DNA of 13,580 bases from CAZVCG01 sp964649675 (GCA_964649675.1 CAZYPX010000046.1:1-13580); one strand, 5' to 3'. Positions 1 through 7,911 are shown, counted from the stretch's first letter. Program-made: numbers and translations. The notes: generated from the letters alone by a model not told the origin.

Positions 1-2264
1 ACTACGACGAATCCACGATGGAGCCCGTTGTGCTTCCGGCGCGTTTTCCGAACCTTTTGGTTAACGGCGCGGGTGGCATCGCGGTGGGCATGGCGACGAA
101 CATTGCGCCGCACAATCTCGGTGAAGTCATCGACGGTTGCATCGCGTACATCAATAATCCCGACATCACGATTGACGAACTGATCGAAATCATTCCTGCG
201 CCCGATTTCCCGACGGGGGGCATTATTCTGGGTCGCACGGGTTCGCGCGCGGCGTTCCATACGGGACGCGGCAGCGTCATCATGCGGGCGCGCACGGAAA
301 TCGAGGAAATCCGCAAGGACCGTCAGGCTATCATCGTTTCGGAAATCCCTTATCAGGTGAACAAGGTGCGCCTGATCGAGCGCATCGCCGAATGCGTGCA
401 GGAAAAGATCATCGAAGGCATCTCCGATCTGCGCGACGAATCCGACCGCGACGGCGTGCGCGTGGTGATCGAGCTGAAGCGCGACGCGATGCCCGACATC
501 GTGTTGAACCAACTTTATAAGCATACACCTTTGCAGACGAGTTTCGGCGTGAACATGCTGGCGCTGAACGGCGGCAGGCCCGAACTCATGAACCTGCGCG
601 GCGTGATCGCCGCGTTCGTGGATTTCCGCGAAAAGGTCATCACGCGCCGCACGGAATATGAGTTGGGCAAGGCTCGCGAGCGTGCGCATATCTTGGTCGG
701 CTTGGCCGTCGCCGTGGCGAACATCGACGACGTGATCGCGCTGATCCGCAAGGCGGCGGACCCCGCCATTGCCAAGGCCGAGCTTATGGCGCGGGCGTGG
801 CCGGCTCACGATGTCGCGCCGTTGATCGTGCTTGTAGACGAGGAAGGTGCCATCAAGGACGGCACGTACACAATGAGCGAGACGCAGGCCAAGGCCATTC
901 TGGACCTGCGCTTGCACCGCCTGACGGGGCTGGAGCGCGACAAGATCGGCGATGATTTGCGTGGCGTGGTCGAGCAGATCAAGGACTATCTCGACATTCT
1001 GGCTAACCGCGCGCGCATCTTCGGCATCATGAAGGAAGAGTTGGCGTTCATTCGCGAAAAGTTCGCCACGCCACGCCGCACGATGATCGAGGAGCAGGAA
1101 TTCGAGGCCGACATCGAGGACTTGATCCAGCGTGAGGATATGGTCGTGACGGTTAGTCACGCGGGGTACGTCAAGCGCGTGCCGCTGTCGGCCTACCGCG
1201 CGCAAAAGCGCGGCGGCAAGGGTCGCACGGGCATGGCGACGAAGGACGAAGATTTCGTCAACGATATCTTTATCGCCAGCACGCATACGCCGATGCTCTT
1301 CTTCTCGTCGCTTGGGCGCGTGTACAAGATGAAGGTGTACAAATTGCCGCTTGGTAATCCGCAGGCCAAGGGCAAGGCTTTGGTGAACCTGTTGCCGCTT
1401 GAGCAAGGCGAGACGATCACCACAGTCATGCATTTGCCGGAGGATGAAAGCGCGTGGGACAAGCTGAACGTCATGTTCGCCACGTCAGCGGGCACCGTGC
1501 GGCGCAACCAGTTGTCGGATTTTGCATCCGTTCGTGCCAGCGGCATCATCGCCATGAAGTTGGAAGATGGCGATCATCTCATTGCCGTGAAAACCTGCAC
1601 CGAACACGACGACGTGCTGTTGGCTTCGCGTCAGGGCAAGGCTATCCGTTTCCCCGTCAACGACGTGCGCGTGTTCATGGGGCGCACGTCGATGGGCGTG
1701 CGCGGCATCAAGCTGTCCAACAACGATACCGTCATTTCCATGTCGATCTTGAGCCATGTCGAGGCGACGGCGGAAGAACGTGTGGCCTATATACGGCAGG
1801 CGAATGCGCAACGCCGCGCGGCGAACGGCGAAGACGATACGGCGATTGTGGCGGGCGTGGATGACGAGGAAACATCAACCGATCTGATGTTGTCGCCGGA
1901 ACGCTTCGCGGAACTTGCCAAGCAGGAAGAGTTCCTGTTGACGGTGTCGGAGCGCGGTTTCGGCAAGCGCACGTCGTCTTATGAATACCGCGTCGCAGGC
2001 CGCGGCGGGCAGGGCATCTGGAACATGGAGATGTCGGAACGCAACGGATCTACCGTCGCGACGTTCCCTGTCAAGGATGAGCAGGACATCATGTTGGTTT
2101 CGGACGGTGGGCAGGTTATCCGCATGTCCGCTGGCGATATCCGCGTGGCGGGTCGCCGTACGCAGGGCGTAACGATTTTCCGCATCGACGAGGCCGAAAA
2201 GGTCGTGTCTGTGGCGGCGCTGGAAGATGCTTCGGAAGAGAACGGAGAAGGAGCCGATGGCTAG
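1..2264 (+). CDS. gyrA: DNA gyrase subunit A, 5'-truncated by window edge
   Basis: GyrA is the DNA-breaking and rejoining subunit of DNA gyrase (A2B2), which introduces negative supercoils using ATP. The first complete codon in frame is at position 3, and the reading frame is open to a TAG at 2262-2264. The visible part starts at the conserved stretch EPVVLPARFPNLLVNG and GIAVGMATNI, so roughly the first 160-170 residues, including the catalytic tyrosine and the quinolone-resistance region, lie outside the window. The rest of the breakage-reunion domain and coiled coil are followed by the C-terminal beta-pinwheel, marked by a GyrA box QKRGGKG near 1202-1222. The end is acidic (EENGEGADG). The stop overlaps the coaD start by 8 nt, which implies co-translation. 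The ATG at position 18 is an internal methionine, not the start. Identification is secure. Confidence 0.97.
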   Translation, partial: YDESTMEPVVLPARFPNLLVNGAGGIAVGMATNIAPHNLGEVIDGCIAYINNPDITIDELIEIIPAPDFPTGGIILGRTGSRAAFHTGRGSVIMRARTEIEEIRKDRQAIIVSEIPYQVNKVRLIERIAECVQEKIIEGISDLRDESDRDGVRVVIELKRDAMPDIVLNQLYKHTPLQTSFGVNMLALNGGRPELMNLRGVIAAFVDFREKVITRRTEYELGKARERAHILVGLAVAVANIDDVIALIRKAADPAIAKAELMARAWPAHDVAPLIVLVDEEGAIKDGTYTMSETQAKAILDLRLHRLTGLERDKIGDDLRGVVEQIKDYLDILANRARIFGIMKEELAFIREKFATPRRTMIEEQEFEADIEDLIQREDMVVTVSHAGYVKRVPLSAYRAQKRGGKGRTGMATKDEDFVNDIFIASTHTPMLFFSSLGRVYKMKVYKLPLGNPQAKGKALVNLLPLEQGETITTVMHLPEDESAWDKLNVMFATSAGTVRRNQLSDFASVRASGIIAMKLEDGDHLIAVKTCTEHDDVLLASRQGKAIRFPVNDVRVFMGRTSMGVRGIKLSNNDTVISMSILSHVEATAEERVAYIRQANAQRRAANGEDDTAIVAGVDDEETSTDLMLSPERFAELAKQEEFLLTVSERGFGKRTSSYEYRVAGRGGQGIWNMEMSERNGSTVATFPVKDEQDIMLVSDGGQVIRMSAGDIRVAGRRTQGVTIFRIDEAEKVVSVAALEDASEENGEGADG

Positions 2265-2808
2265 AATCCCAAAACCGCAACGCGTCGGCGTTTACCCGGG
2301 CACGTTCGATCCGATTACGTTGGGGCATTTGGAGCTTATCTATCGCGCCGTCAAGGTGGTGGATCGGCTCATCATCGCCGTGGCGAAAAACGCGGGGAAG
2401 GGCCCCTTGTTCGATTGCAAGACGCGCGTGAAGATCGTAGAGCACGAAATCGGGCCGTTGATCCGGCGCGGCGCGAAGATCGACGTGATGGAGTTCGACA
2501 AGCTTTTGATGCACTTTGCGATGGACATGGAAGCCAGCGTGATCATTCGAGGCTTGCGCGCCGTTTCGGACTTTGAGTACGAGATCCAGATGGCGGCCAT
2601 GAACCATCGCATCAACAACGATATAGAAACCGTTTTTCTCATGACGTCGGATCGCCACCAGTTCATTTCGTCGAGCATGGTCAAGGAAATCGCCCGCCTG
2701 GGCGGGGACGTTCATCCCTTTGTCAGTTCGACCGTGGCCAAAAAACTGGCGCAGCAATTCTCCAAGGAAAACAACAAGAAAAAAGAAGCCGCGCGCGGTG
2801 CCCGTTAA
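2257..2808 (+). CDS. coaD: Phosphopantetheine adenylyltransferase
   Basis: CoaD transfers AMP from ATP to 4'-phosphopantetheine, the penultimate step of coenzyme A synthesis, in the cytoplasm. The 183-aa product shows the nucleotidyltransferase signature YPGTFDPITLGHLEL with the T-x-G-H motif near residues 20-23, the RGLRAVSDFEYE stretch in the middle and the FISSSMVKEI motif near residue 130. The chosen ATG follows a strong GGAGAAGGAG ribosome site at 2243-2252 and overlaps the gyrA stop. The earlier ATG at 2227 would add ten residues deep inside gyrA and has no comparable site. Bacterial CoaD is usually about 160 aa; the surplus is a lysine-rich tail (KENNKKKEAARGAR), probably disordered. 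Identification is secure from motifs. Confidence 0.95.
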   Translation: MARIPKPQRVGVYPGTFDPITLGHLELIYRAVKVVDRLIIAVAKNAGKGPLFDCKTRVKIVEHEIGPLIRRGAKIDVMEFDKLLMHFAMDMEASVIIRGLRAVSDFEYEIQMAAMNHRINNDIETVFLMTSDRHQFISSSMVKEIARLGGDVHPFVSSTVAKKLAQQFSKENNKKKEAARGAR

Positions 2809-2861
2809 CCAGAGTTTCAGGCCTTGAGGGGCAAAAAACGGGCGGGCGTGGGGCTTTTTTT
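2800..2861 (+). terminator. Possible terminator after coaD
   Basis: GCCCGTT (2800-2806, overlapping the coaD stop) can pair with AACGGGC (2837-2843), and seven T follow at 2855-2861. The 11-base gap between stem and T-run and the 30-base loop make it a poor canonical terminator, so this is tentative. It lies between coaD and the tRNA gene. Confidence 0.3.
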
Positions 2862-2916
2862 CAAGCAAAGGTTTGCAGTTCCAGGCAATATCTGATACCA
2901 GTCACCTGTTTTATGG

Positions 2917-2992
2917 GACTCCGTAGCTCAGCTGGTAGAGCATCTGACTTTTAATCAGGGGGTCGCGGGTTCGAATCCCGCCGGGGTCACCA
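2917..2992 (+). tRNA. tRNA-Lys (anticodon UUU), intact, CCA encoded
   Basis: The 76-nt cloverleaf folds fully. The acceptor GACTCCG (2917-2923) pairs with CGGGGTC (2982-2988), including one T-G wobble. The D arm is GCTC/GAGC. The anticodon stem TCTGA/TCAGG encloses the loop CTTTTAA with anticodon TTT. The variable loop is five bases, and the T arm GCGGG/CCCGC encloses TTCGAAT. Discriminator A at 2989 is followed by encoded CCA at 2990-2992. It decodes AAA and AAG lysine codons. The gene is intact although an integrated element begins at its 3' end, and the opposing integrase reading frame runs into it as far as the anticodon stem. Confidence 0.97.
2955..2992. other. Probable attachment-site junction at the tRNA-Lys 3' end
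   Basis: The integrase frame on the - strand ends inside the tRNA gene (stop at 2955-2957) and its final residues VTPAGFEPATP are the antisense of the tRNA T arm and acceptor stem. An integrase gene abutting and overlapping a tRNA 3' end is the usual appearance of an element integrated at that tRNA. The exact crossover point is not visible without the other end of the element. Serine integrases generally exchange strands within a very short core, so long identity at the far end is not guaranteed. Confidence 0.6.
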
Positions 2993-4496
2993 TTAAATAC
3001 TTAGAGGGTACAAAGTCCCGAAAAAACCTGAAGGGACAAGTAGTTAGGGCGGTTCGAAAACCCTCTTTTTTGCTATAACGCACATTCTCCGAAAAAGTCA
3101 GTTTTAGGACCGTTTTCTGGGCGACAATGTCTCCAGAAACCCAGAGTTTCTGCGGATTTTTGAGAAAATCAAAAGCGGTTCGATAAATCTCATTGAAGGT
3201 CTGCTGGGGGCGGTTGTTGGCCTCGATTTTTTCTCTCAAAAGGATCTTCCGCATCCCCAATTCTTTGACCTTGCCTTCATAGACAGCGCAGAGATTCTCG
3301 TCCTCAGTGTCCAAAAGCCGATCCAAAAGCTGGGCCTCTTTCTTTTCAATGGCCTGAAGTTCCGCCTTGAGTAAGATGCTTTCCTCTTTTTTGTTTCCGT
3401 TGCGGGCTTCCCAGCAATCCCTGAACATTTCCTTGGCAACTGTGATGAGCTTTTCAGCGGGGCAGAGGCTTTCAAGAAGGACGAGAAAGTCCGCGTCAAC
3501 TTGTTCTCTACGGATGGACTTCCTGCAAGCGGGGCAGCCCTTGGTGTCGCAAAAGTAATAGGGGTACTCGGAATTGCGGCCCCTTGACCAACAGGAGGTC
3601 ATGGGCTTGCCGCAGTGATCGCAGAGGATGAACCCGCGCAAGGGAAAATCTGTGCTTAGGTCTTTGCGGACTGGGGCTTTGGCTCCGCTATCCAGCCGAT
3701 CTTGAATCTTTTGCCATGTTTCAAGAGTGATGATGGCTTCATGTTTGGCGGGAACAAAATGAATGTCCCATTCAGGCATCGTGATATAGCCTGCATAGGT
3801 CACCCGTCGAAGAAGGTTTTCAACGCGCTGAAGATGAACTTCGCCTTTGTTGTTCCTTGGATAGGTTGGATGCGTTTCAAGAAACCGTTTGACCTGACTC
3901 TTCGTCTCAAAACGACCATAAGCATAGCCTTCTAACGCTTCTTGAACAATTGTTGCTAACGGTTCGTCGCGCACCAGCATCTTGCCGTGACCTGATATGC
4001 TTTTGTAGCGATAGCCAACGGGGGGAGTTGTCACCCAATAACCGTTCATGGTTCGCGCCCGCATACGGTTTTTGACTTGCTCGGCATTCTTTTGACGTTG
4101 GTGTTGCGATACACTGGCTAAAAGATTTTCAACAAGGCGGCTATCCGAGTCTTCACCAAATTCAATCGACGGGGATTCAAGTTTCCCGCCAGCTTGCGCG
4201 ATAGCTGCGCGAAGTTCCAAGTGTGCTTCGAGGCCGCGTGCAAGGCGGCTAATGTCATCAATGATGACGGCGTGTTTTTCTTTCTTGTTCTTTTTCAGGA
4301 AAGAAAGCATTTCCTGCATTTTGGGGCGATCAATCATTCCGCCCGATACGCCCTCATCATGAAAGGCTTTGACGACTTCGTACTTCTTCAGCTTCGCGTA
4401 TTCGCGGCATCTGGTGTCCTGTGACTCTAGTCCGTGGCCCTCTTTAACCTGCTTGAGGCTCGAAACACGGCAATAAATAACAGCATATTTTATCAT
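2955..4496 (-). CDS. Large serine recombinase (site-specific integrase)
   Basis: This 513-aa protein belongs to the large serine recombinase family, which integrates and excises phage DNA through a 5'-phosphoserine intermediate. The N-terminal resolvase domain (about 1-150) contains YCRVSS with the likely catalytic Ser12 next to Arg10, then DEGVSG with RP, and DDISRLARG with the conserved arginines. A Recombinase domain follows (about 155-275). A zinc ribbon lies near 290-345 (CDHC, later cysteines in CDTKGCPAC), then a charged coiled coil near 365-425. The ending W-x-SG and GFRT is usual for the family. The last eleven residues are read from the antisense of the tRNA-Lys gene, so the natural C-terminus depends on the attachment sequence. 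A perfect TATAAT lies upstream on the same strand. It sits 74 nt downstream of a 58-aa gene following terL. All visible catalytic motifs are intact. Confidence 0.95.
   Translation of the reverse strand: MIKYAVIYCRVSSLKQVKEGHGLESQDTRCREYAKLKKYEVVKAFHDEGVSGGMIDRPKMQEMLSFLKKNKKEKHAVIIDDISRLARGLEAHLELRAAIAQAGGKLESPSIEFGEDSDSRLVENLLASVSQHQRQKNAEQVKNRMRARTMNGYWVTTPPVGYRYKSISGHGKMLVRDEPLATIVQEALEGYAYGRFETKSQVKRFLETHPTYPRNNKGEVHLQRVENLLRRVTYAGYITMPEWDIHFVPAKHEAIITLETWQKIQDRLDSGAKAPVRKDLSTDFPLRGFILCDHCGKPMTSCWSRGRNSEYPYYFCDTKGCPACRKSIRREQVDADFLVLLESLCPAEKLITVAKEMFRDCWEARNGNKKEESILLKAELQAIEKKEAQLLDRLLDTEDENLCAVYEGKVKELGMRKILLREKIEANNRPQQTFNEIYRTAFDFLKNPQKLWVSGDIVAQKTVLKLTFSENVRYSKKEGFRTALTTCPFRFFRDFVPSKYLMVTPAGFEPATP
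3003..3071 (+). terminator. Possible terminator downstream of tRNA-Lys, inside the integrase 3' end
   Basis: AGAGGGT (3003-3009) is complementary to ACCCTCT (3060-3066), and six T end at 3071. A second hairpin, GTCCC (3015-3019) with GGGAC (3033-3037), nests inside. On the + strand this could end the tRNA transcript. The long outer loop makes it uncertain, and the same bases encode the C-terminal part of the integrase on the other strand. Confidence 0.35.
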
Positions 4497-4539
4497 GAAA
4501 TTTGTTCGTAACCCTCATAGTGCCATTAAACCTGTCCAT

Positions 4540-4545
4540 ATTATA
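4540..4545 (-). promoter_or_regulatory. Candidate -10 box for the integrase gene
   Basis: Read on the - strand, a perfect TATAAT lies about 44 nt upstream of the integrase ATG. At 17 bp spacing the -35 position reads CGTGAT, a poor match to TTGACA, so an activator or a non-standard promoter would be needed. It would let the integrase be expressed apart from the terminase operon. GAGGG at 4511-4515 (read on -) is the only ribosome-site-like sequence near the ATG, and it is rather far. Confidence 0.3.
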
Positions 4546-4570
4546 GCAAAGATGGCAGAAAAATCACGGC

Positions 4571-4747
4571 TCAATCGTTTGCTTTCGTCCCTCTCTGGCA
4601 AAGCTGAACCGGATCTTCGCCAAAGGCTTGGTCGATAAAGTGGTTCATAATGTTCCAAAGCGCCAAAGTGATTTCGTCCCTGTCAGCATCCGTCATATTG
4701 AACTCGCCCATATAGCCTCTGTATTTTTCAAAATCAGGAAGGCTCAT
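4571..4747 (-). CDS. 58-aa hypothetical protein coupled to terL
   Basis: This short frame starts with an ATG that overlaps the terL stop as ATGA (4744-4747) and ends at TGA 4571-4573, filling most of the space before the integrase. The product is acidic and amphipathic: MSLPDFEKYRGYMGEF, a predicted helix around DEITLALWNIMNHFIDQAFG (residues 24-43), then EDPVQLC and a polar tail. I see no signal peptide, membrane segment or zinc motif beyond the single cysteine (50). I do not recognise the family. By position it could be a head-joining or packaging accessory, as small genes often follow terL, or an integrase-associated factor, but neither is shown by sequence. The exact stop/start overlap and protein-like composition argue that it is real. 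Confidence 0.65.
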   Translation of the reverse strand: MSLPDFEKYRGYMGEFNMTDADRDEITLALWNIMNHFIDQAFGEDPVQLCQRGTKAND

Positions 4748-6657
4748 ACGTAGCTGCTCCTTATTGTGCGGCGTTGTGGTGCGGGTGCGGGCTTTGGGGC
4801 GGGGGCAGCATTGGTTTCAGTGCTTAAGGCCTCCTGCGTAACGCCAACGGCTTTTTCGAGTTTGAGCCAGATGGCTTCGGTGAAACGGTCGATCCCGACA
4901 TTGGCCGCTGCTGCACGGGCGTACACGCGGCAGTCGAGGGCCTCATTCCGTTCGCGCTCTTTGCGCCATTCACGGTGTGGGAAGCCTCGTTTGTTTTTTG
5001 TTGTGACCAATCGCTCTGCTGTGAGCTGCTTGAAATACTCTTCGCCATATTTCGGGAAGTGGCAGTACCCAGCGGGAAAGCCTGCGCCTTGCTCCAACTG
5101 CTCGTCGGTCGGCGCGTCTTTGCGAAGGCATCCATAGACTTCGGATTTGCAAAAGGATGACCCCACAGGCCAGACCAAAAGGCCGCGCCGCTTGCGCTTG
5201 CCCCTTATGGTCACATCCATCGGGCTGGGTGCTCCCAGCGCCGCGCCAAGGCGATCCATGCCTTTGACGGCTATAACCCTATCGCCAGATTGACGGCGTA
5301 CCCAGTCGTAAACCTCCTGCGTTGCATAGCCCGTGTCGATGGCCAGCTTGAGGATGGCAAGATTGACCCCACCATCATGCGTAAAGCTTTCGGCCAAGAT
5401 CGCGTCGAGCGCCTGCCAAACTTCCGGCTTGGCAGGATCCCCTTGCAAAACGCGGTAGTCGATTGACCAGCTTTCGCGGTCGCGACCCCATGCCACGATT
5501 TCCAACTCAAGGCGGTCTTTCTGTACGTCCACGCCAGCCGTAAGAAACAAGCCGCCCATCGGTACAGTGCAAATGCGATATTCTTCGCGCCGCTCGTAAA
5601 GGCGATGCCATTCAGGAGCTTCGCCTTTTTCAACATAGGTTTCGCCAAGCTCCGTGTTCTTGAAGGATTTGATCGAAGCGTCCGATCCTTGCGCGTCCAG
5701 CCATGAGCGAGCTATGTCCGCCCAACTCCGCCAACCAAGCGGAGAATAGAGGCTGGAGATATGAAAGCCCGCCGTGCGTCCATCGCCCTGCGCATGGGAT
5801 TGCCAATAGCCATTGTCCAATAGTTCCGTTTTGTGATGCTCTTCAAAAAGCTGTGAGCAATGCTCGCATTCATAAGCCGCTTTTTCCGGCTGGTTGTGCG
5901 GCCATTTAAGTTGCGGAAACTTCAGCCATTGAAACGTGCCGCAAAGCGGACATGGCAGCATAAAGCGGCGCATGTCGCTGGCTTCATATTCTCGCTCAAT
6001 GCGCGACAGGCCTTTGATAGTTGGCGTTGAAACAACAAAGATTTTGCGCCGTGCAAAGGTGCGCGTTCTGGCTTCGGCCAGTGCTACGGGATCACCTTCG
6101 CCGTCCACATCCCCTGGATAGCCATCGACTTCATCTAAAAATAGGAACCTCACGGGCATAGAGCGCAGCCCCGCCGCGCTGTTAGCTCCAGTGAGTACCA
6201 GAATGCCGCCAGGGAATTCTTTGGTCAGAACCGTATTGCCAGAATCTTTGGATCGTGCGGGTTTGACCAATTCACGAAGAACGGCGCTTTCCTCCAAAAG
6301 CGGATCAATGCGCTGTTTAGAATTGCGCTTGGCCATCTCCACCGTGGGCAAAACAGCCAATGTCGGCCCAGGGGTATGATGGATGATATAGCCCAGCCAG
6401 TTATTGCCGCATTCCGTCCCGCCGATCTGTGCGCCTTTCATAAAAACAACCCGCTCGACGGGAGAGCTGGCCGAAAGGCAATCCATAATCTCTTTCAAGT
6501 ATGGCGTTCGGCTTGTGCGCCACGGCCCTGGCTCGGACGCAGCCTTGCCGGAGAGAAAACGGTTGCCGTCTGCCCATTCTGAAACAAGTAATATGGGATC
6601 GGGCTTCAACCCTTCCAAATAGGAACGGATGAAAGCAACTTCTTGCGGATCGTTCAT
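4744..6657 (-). CDS. Phage terminase large subunit, lambda GpA-like
   Basis: The 637-aa protein is the motor and nuclease that packages phage DNA into preformed heads. The N-terminal ATPase shows a Walker A-like loop MKGAQIGGTE (about 73-82), Walker B FLFLDEVD (171-178) and the coupling motif STPT (210-213). A putative zinc-binding insertion has CPLC (236-239) and CEHC (264-267), as in GpA-type terminases. The RNase H-like nuclease begins around residue 365, with acidic residues in AGVDVQKDRLE (Asp377) and AIDTGY (Asp441), and ends with the characteristic NEALDCRVYARAA. The tail is proline/alanine-rich. The length is typical of the family. Four nucleotides separate the start from the upstream small-subunit gene, so the two are co-transcribed. 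No inactivating lesion is visible. It is unusual in being followed by a 58-aa gene and integrase instead of a portal gene. Confidence 0.96.
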   Translation of the reverse strand: MNDPQEVAFIRSYLEGLKPDPILLVSEWADGNRFLSGKAASEPGPWRTSRTPYLKEIMDCLSASSPVERVVFMKGAQIGGTECGNNWLGYIIHHTPGPTLAVLPTVEMAKRNSKQRIDPLLEESAVLRELVKPARSKDSGNTVLTKEFPGGILVLTGANSAAGLRSMPVRFLFLDEVDGYPGDVDGEGDPVALAEARTRTFARRKIFVVSTPTIKGLSRIEREYEASDMRRFMLPCPLCGTFQWLKFPQLKWPHNQPEKAAYECEHCSQLFEEHHKTELLDNGYWQSHAQGDGRTAGFHISSLYSPLGWRSWADIARSWLDAQGSDASIKSFKNTELGETYVEKGEAPEWHRLYERREEYRICTVPMGGLFLTAGVDVQKDRLELEIVAWGRDRESWSIDYRVLQGDPAKPEVWQALDAILAESFTHDGGVNLAILKLAIDTGYATQEVYDWVRRQSGDRVIAVKGMDRLGAALGAPSPMDVTIRGKRKRRGLLVWPVGSSFCKSEVYGCLRKDAPTDEQLEQGAGFPAGYCHFPKYGEEYFKQLTAERLVTTKNKRGFPHREWRKERERNEALDCRVYARAAAANVGIDRFTEAIWLKLEKAVGVTQEALSTETNAAPAPKPAPAPQRRTIRSSYV

Positions 6658-6661
6658 CGTG

Positions 6662-7195
6662 TCAGATATTTTCAGGGTCGGATTTAGAGAACTCTTCCAA
6701 CACGCGGGAAAGTTCTTCGCTTAAAAGCTGATTGACCTTGAAGCGGTCGTTTTCTGCCGCGACAATGGCGTCGATGCGGTTTGGAATGCCCAAAAGCTGG
6801 TCGCGCAATTGCCGCGCAAGATTGAACCAGCGGACAGTTACTTTTTCCAAGGGAACGAGCCGTCCGGCTTTTTCCTCATATTCCATCTTGCGAAGCCGTG
6901 CGACGTACAGTTCCCGAATGGCGCGGCTTTGGATGTAGGTCGGCCCTTCAGTGGATGGTACGGGTGCGGCTTCTTCGGTTTTGGTTTTAGGTTTCGTTTG
7001 AGGAGCTGGTTGTTGCGCCGTTTTTTGCGCTTCCACCTGTCCTGGATCACTGTTTCGTTCCCATTGCAGATCGGCGGTGGCAGGATCAATCTTGCCGTCT
7101 GCATCTCTGGTGATGCGACCACTTTGAACGGCCTTCATCACCGCGCTTTTTGAACACCCCCTGTGCGCGGCGTAGGCTCGGATTGACAGTCCCAT
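6662..7195 (-). CDS. Terminase small subunit-like DNA packaging protein (Nu1-type helix-turn-helix)
   Basis: This 177-aa protein probably recognises the packaging site and loads the large terminase. Residues 3-28 (IRAYAAHRGCSKSAVMKAVQSGRI) form a winged-helix DNA-binding segment of the MerR/Nu1 kind. A proline-, lysine- and glutamine-rich linker runs from about 55 to 85. A C-terminal helical region follows (SRAIRELYVARLRKMEYEEKAGRLVP, then NLARQLRDQLLGIPNRI), a pattern seen in phage elements annotated as terminase small subunit. It lies 4 nt upstream of terL and 13 nt downstream of the methyltransferase gene. The assignment rests on the HTH, on the ExxxGxLVP/LRDxLLGIPxR pattern and on position. 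Confidence 0.88.
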   Translation of the reverse strand: MGLSIRAYAAHRGCSKSAVMKAVQSGRITRDADGKIDPATADLQWERNSDPGQVEAQKTAQQPAPQTKPKTKTEEAAPVPSTEGPTYIQSRAIRELYVARLRKMEYEEKAGRLVPLEKVTVRWFNLARQLRDQLLGIPNRIDAIVAAENDRFKVNQLLSEELSRVLEEFSKSDPENI

Positions 7196-7208
7196 AATTC
7201 ATTTTGTC

Positions 7209-7874
7209 TTAGCTGCGGTGCAGATTGTTATAATCGAGAATCCAGCCCGCGAACTCGCCAAAGCGGAAGAACGGCACGGCCTCTTCACCAAGGAAGGTTG
7301 GATCAATGGGGCGTTGCACACCGCTTAGGCTCAATTCTTTTTCGATAATCTCTTCAGGACGCACCCCAGCGGCAATCTTGTGGGAAAGCGCAATTCGGGA
7401 AAGGATGGTCGCGGGATAGCCGCGCACGGCCTCGCATTTATCGACCACGAGGATCGCGCCGCCTGGACGCAGGTTTTCTTTCAGCCTGTCAAGGAACTGC
7501 TCCCGCTGGTGAGGAGGAAAGAACATAAAAACGAGGAAACAGATCGCGAGGTCAAATTGTTGATAAGGAAAGGTCAAGGCATCCGTAATCGCCAACATGC
7601 CAGGGCCGTCATAGAGCGCAGCCATTTCCGCGCTTTCTTCAATTGCGACAAGTTCAGCGCCACGGGAGTCGAGCGTTGTTTGCAAGGCGCGGCCAATGTT
7701 GCCTGTCGAAGCCCCGATGTCATAGACAAGCCCACCCTGCGGAATGTAATGCCGCCCAATATAGGCAACGGCTGAAGTCAGAAGGTCATACCACGGCAAT
7801 TGTTCGCGCACATGACGGTCAAACCCTTCGGCAACGTCCTGATTGGCAAACGTCCATTCTTGCGGGATCTGCAT
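7209..7874 (-). CDS. Class I SAM-dependent methyltransferase (CmoA-like fold)
   Basis: The 221-aa product has a Rossmann-type methyltransferase core. Motif I is LVYDIGASTGNIG (about residues 48-60), followed by an acidic end of strand 2 (VAIEES), a motif IV-like segment (FDLAICFLVFMFFPP) and LRPGGAILVVDKCE, typical of the post-motif strand. Overall it resembles CmoA-like methyltransferases, which act on tRNA or carry carboxy-SAM, but substrate cannot be inferred. The start chosen is the ATG at 7874, preceded by AAAGGAGG at 7882-7889 at good spacing. The longer frame to 7937 would add 21 residues overlapping the HAD gene. It is the last gene of the ParB/methyltransferase/HAD group and sits directly upstream of terminase, suggesting a role on phage nucleic acid or in host takeover. 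That role is inference. Confidence 0.85.
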   Translation of the reverse strand: MQIPQEWTFANQDVAEGFDRHVREQLPWYDLLTSAVAYIGRHYIPQGGLVYDIGASTGNIGRALQTTLDSRGAELVAIEESAEMAALYDGPGMLAITDALTFPYQQFDLAICFLVFMFFPPHQREQFLDRLKENLRPGGAILVVDKCEAVRGYPATILSRIALSHKIAAGVRPEEIIEKELSLSGVQRPIDPTFLGEEAVPFFRFGEFAGWILDYNNLHRS

Positions 7875-7881
7875 GGCAGAG

Positions 7882-7889
7882 CCTCCTTT
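7882..7889 (-). promoter_or_regulatory. Ribosome binding site fixing the methyltransferase start
   Basis: On the - strand AAAGGAGG lies 7 nt upstream of the ATG at 7874. It is among the strongest ribosome sites in the window and decides between this start and the upstream ATG at 7937. Confidence 0.75.
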
Positions 7890-7911
7890 CATTTCAGCAA
7901 TGTTTGGTGAG

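Noticed and set aside
2116..2868. 250-codon frame on the - strand across coaD and the gyrA end
   Set aside because: It is the complement of well-supported gyrA and coaD codons and shows histidine/arginine-rich shadow composition.
2873..2901. Possible tRNA-Lys promoter, TTGCAG then 17 bp then TACCAG
   Set aside because: Both boxes match the sigma-70 consensus poorly, so a call is not supported.
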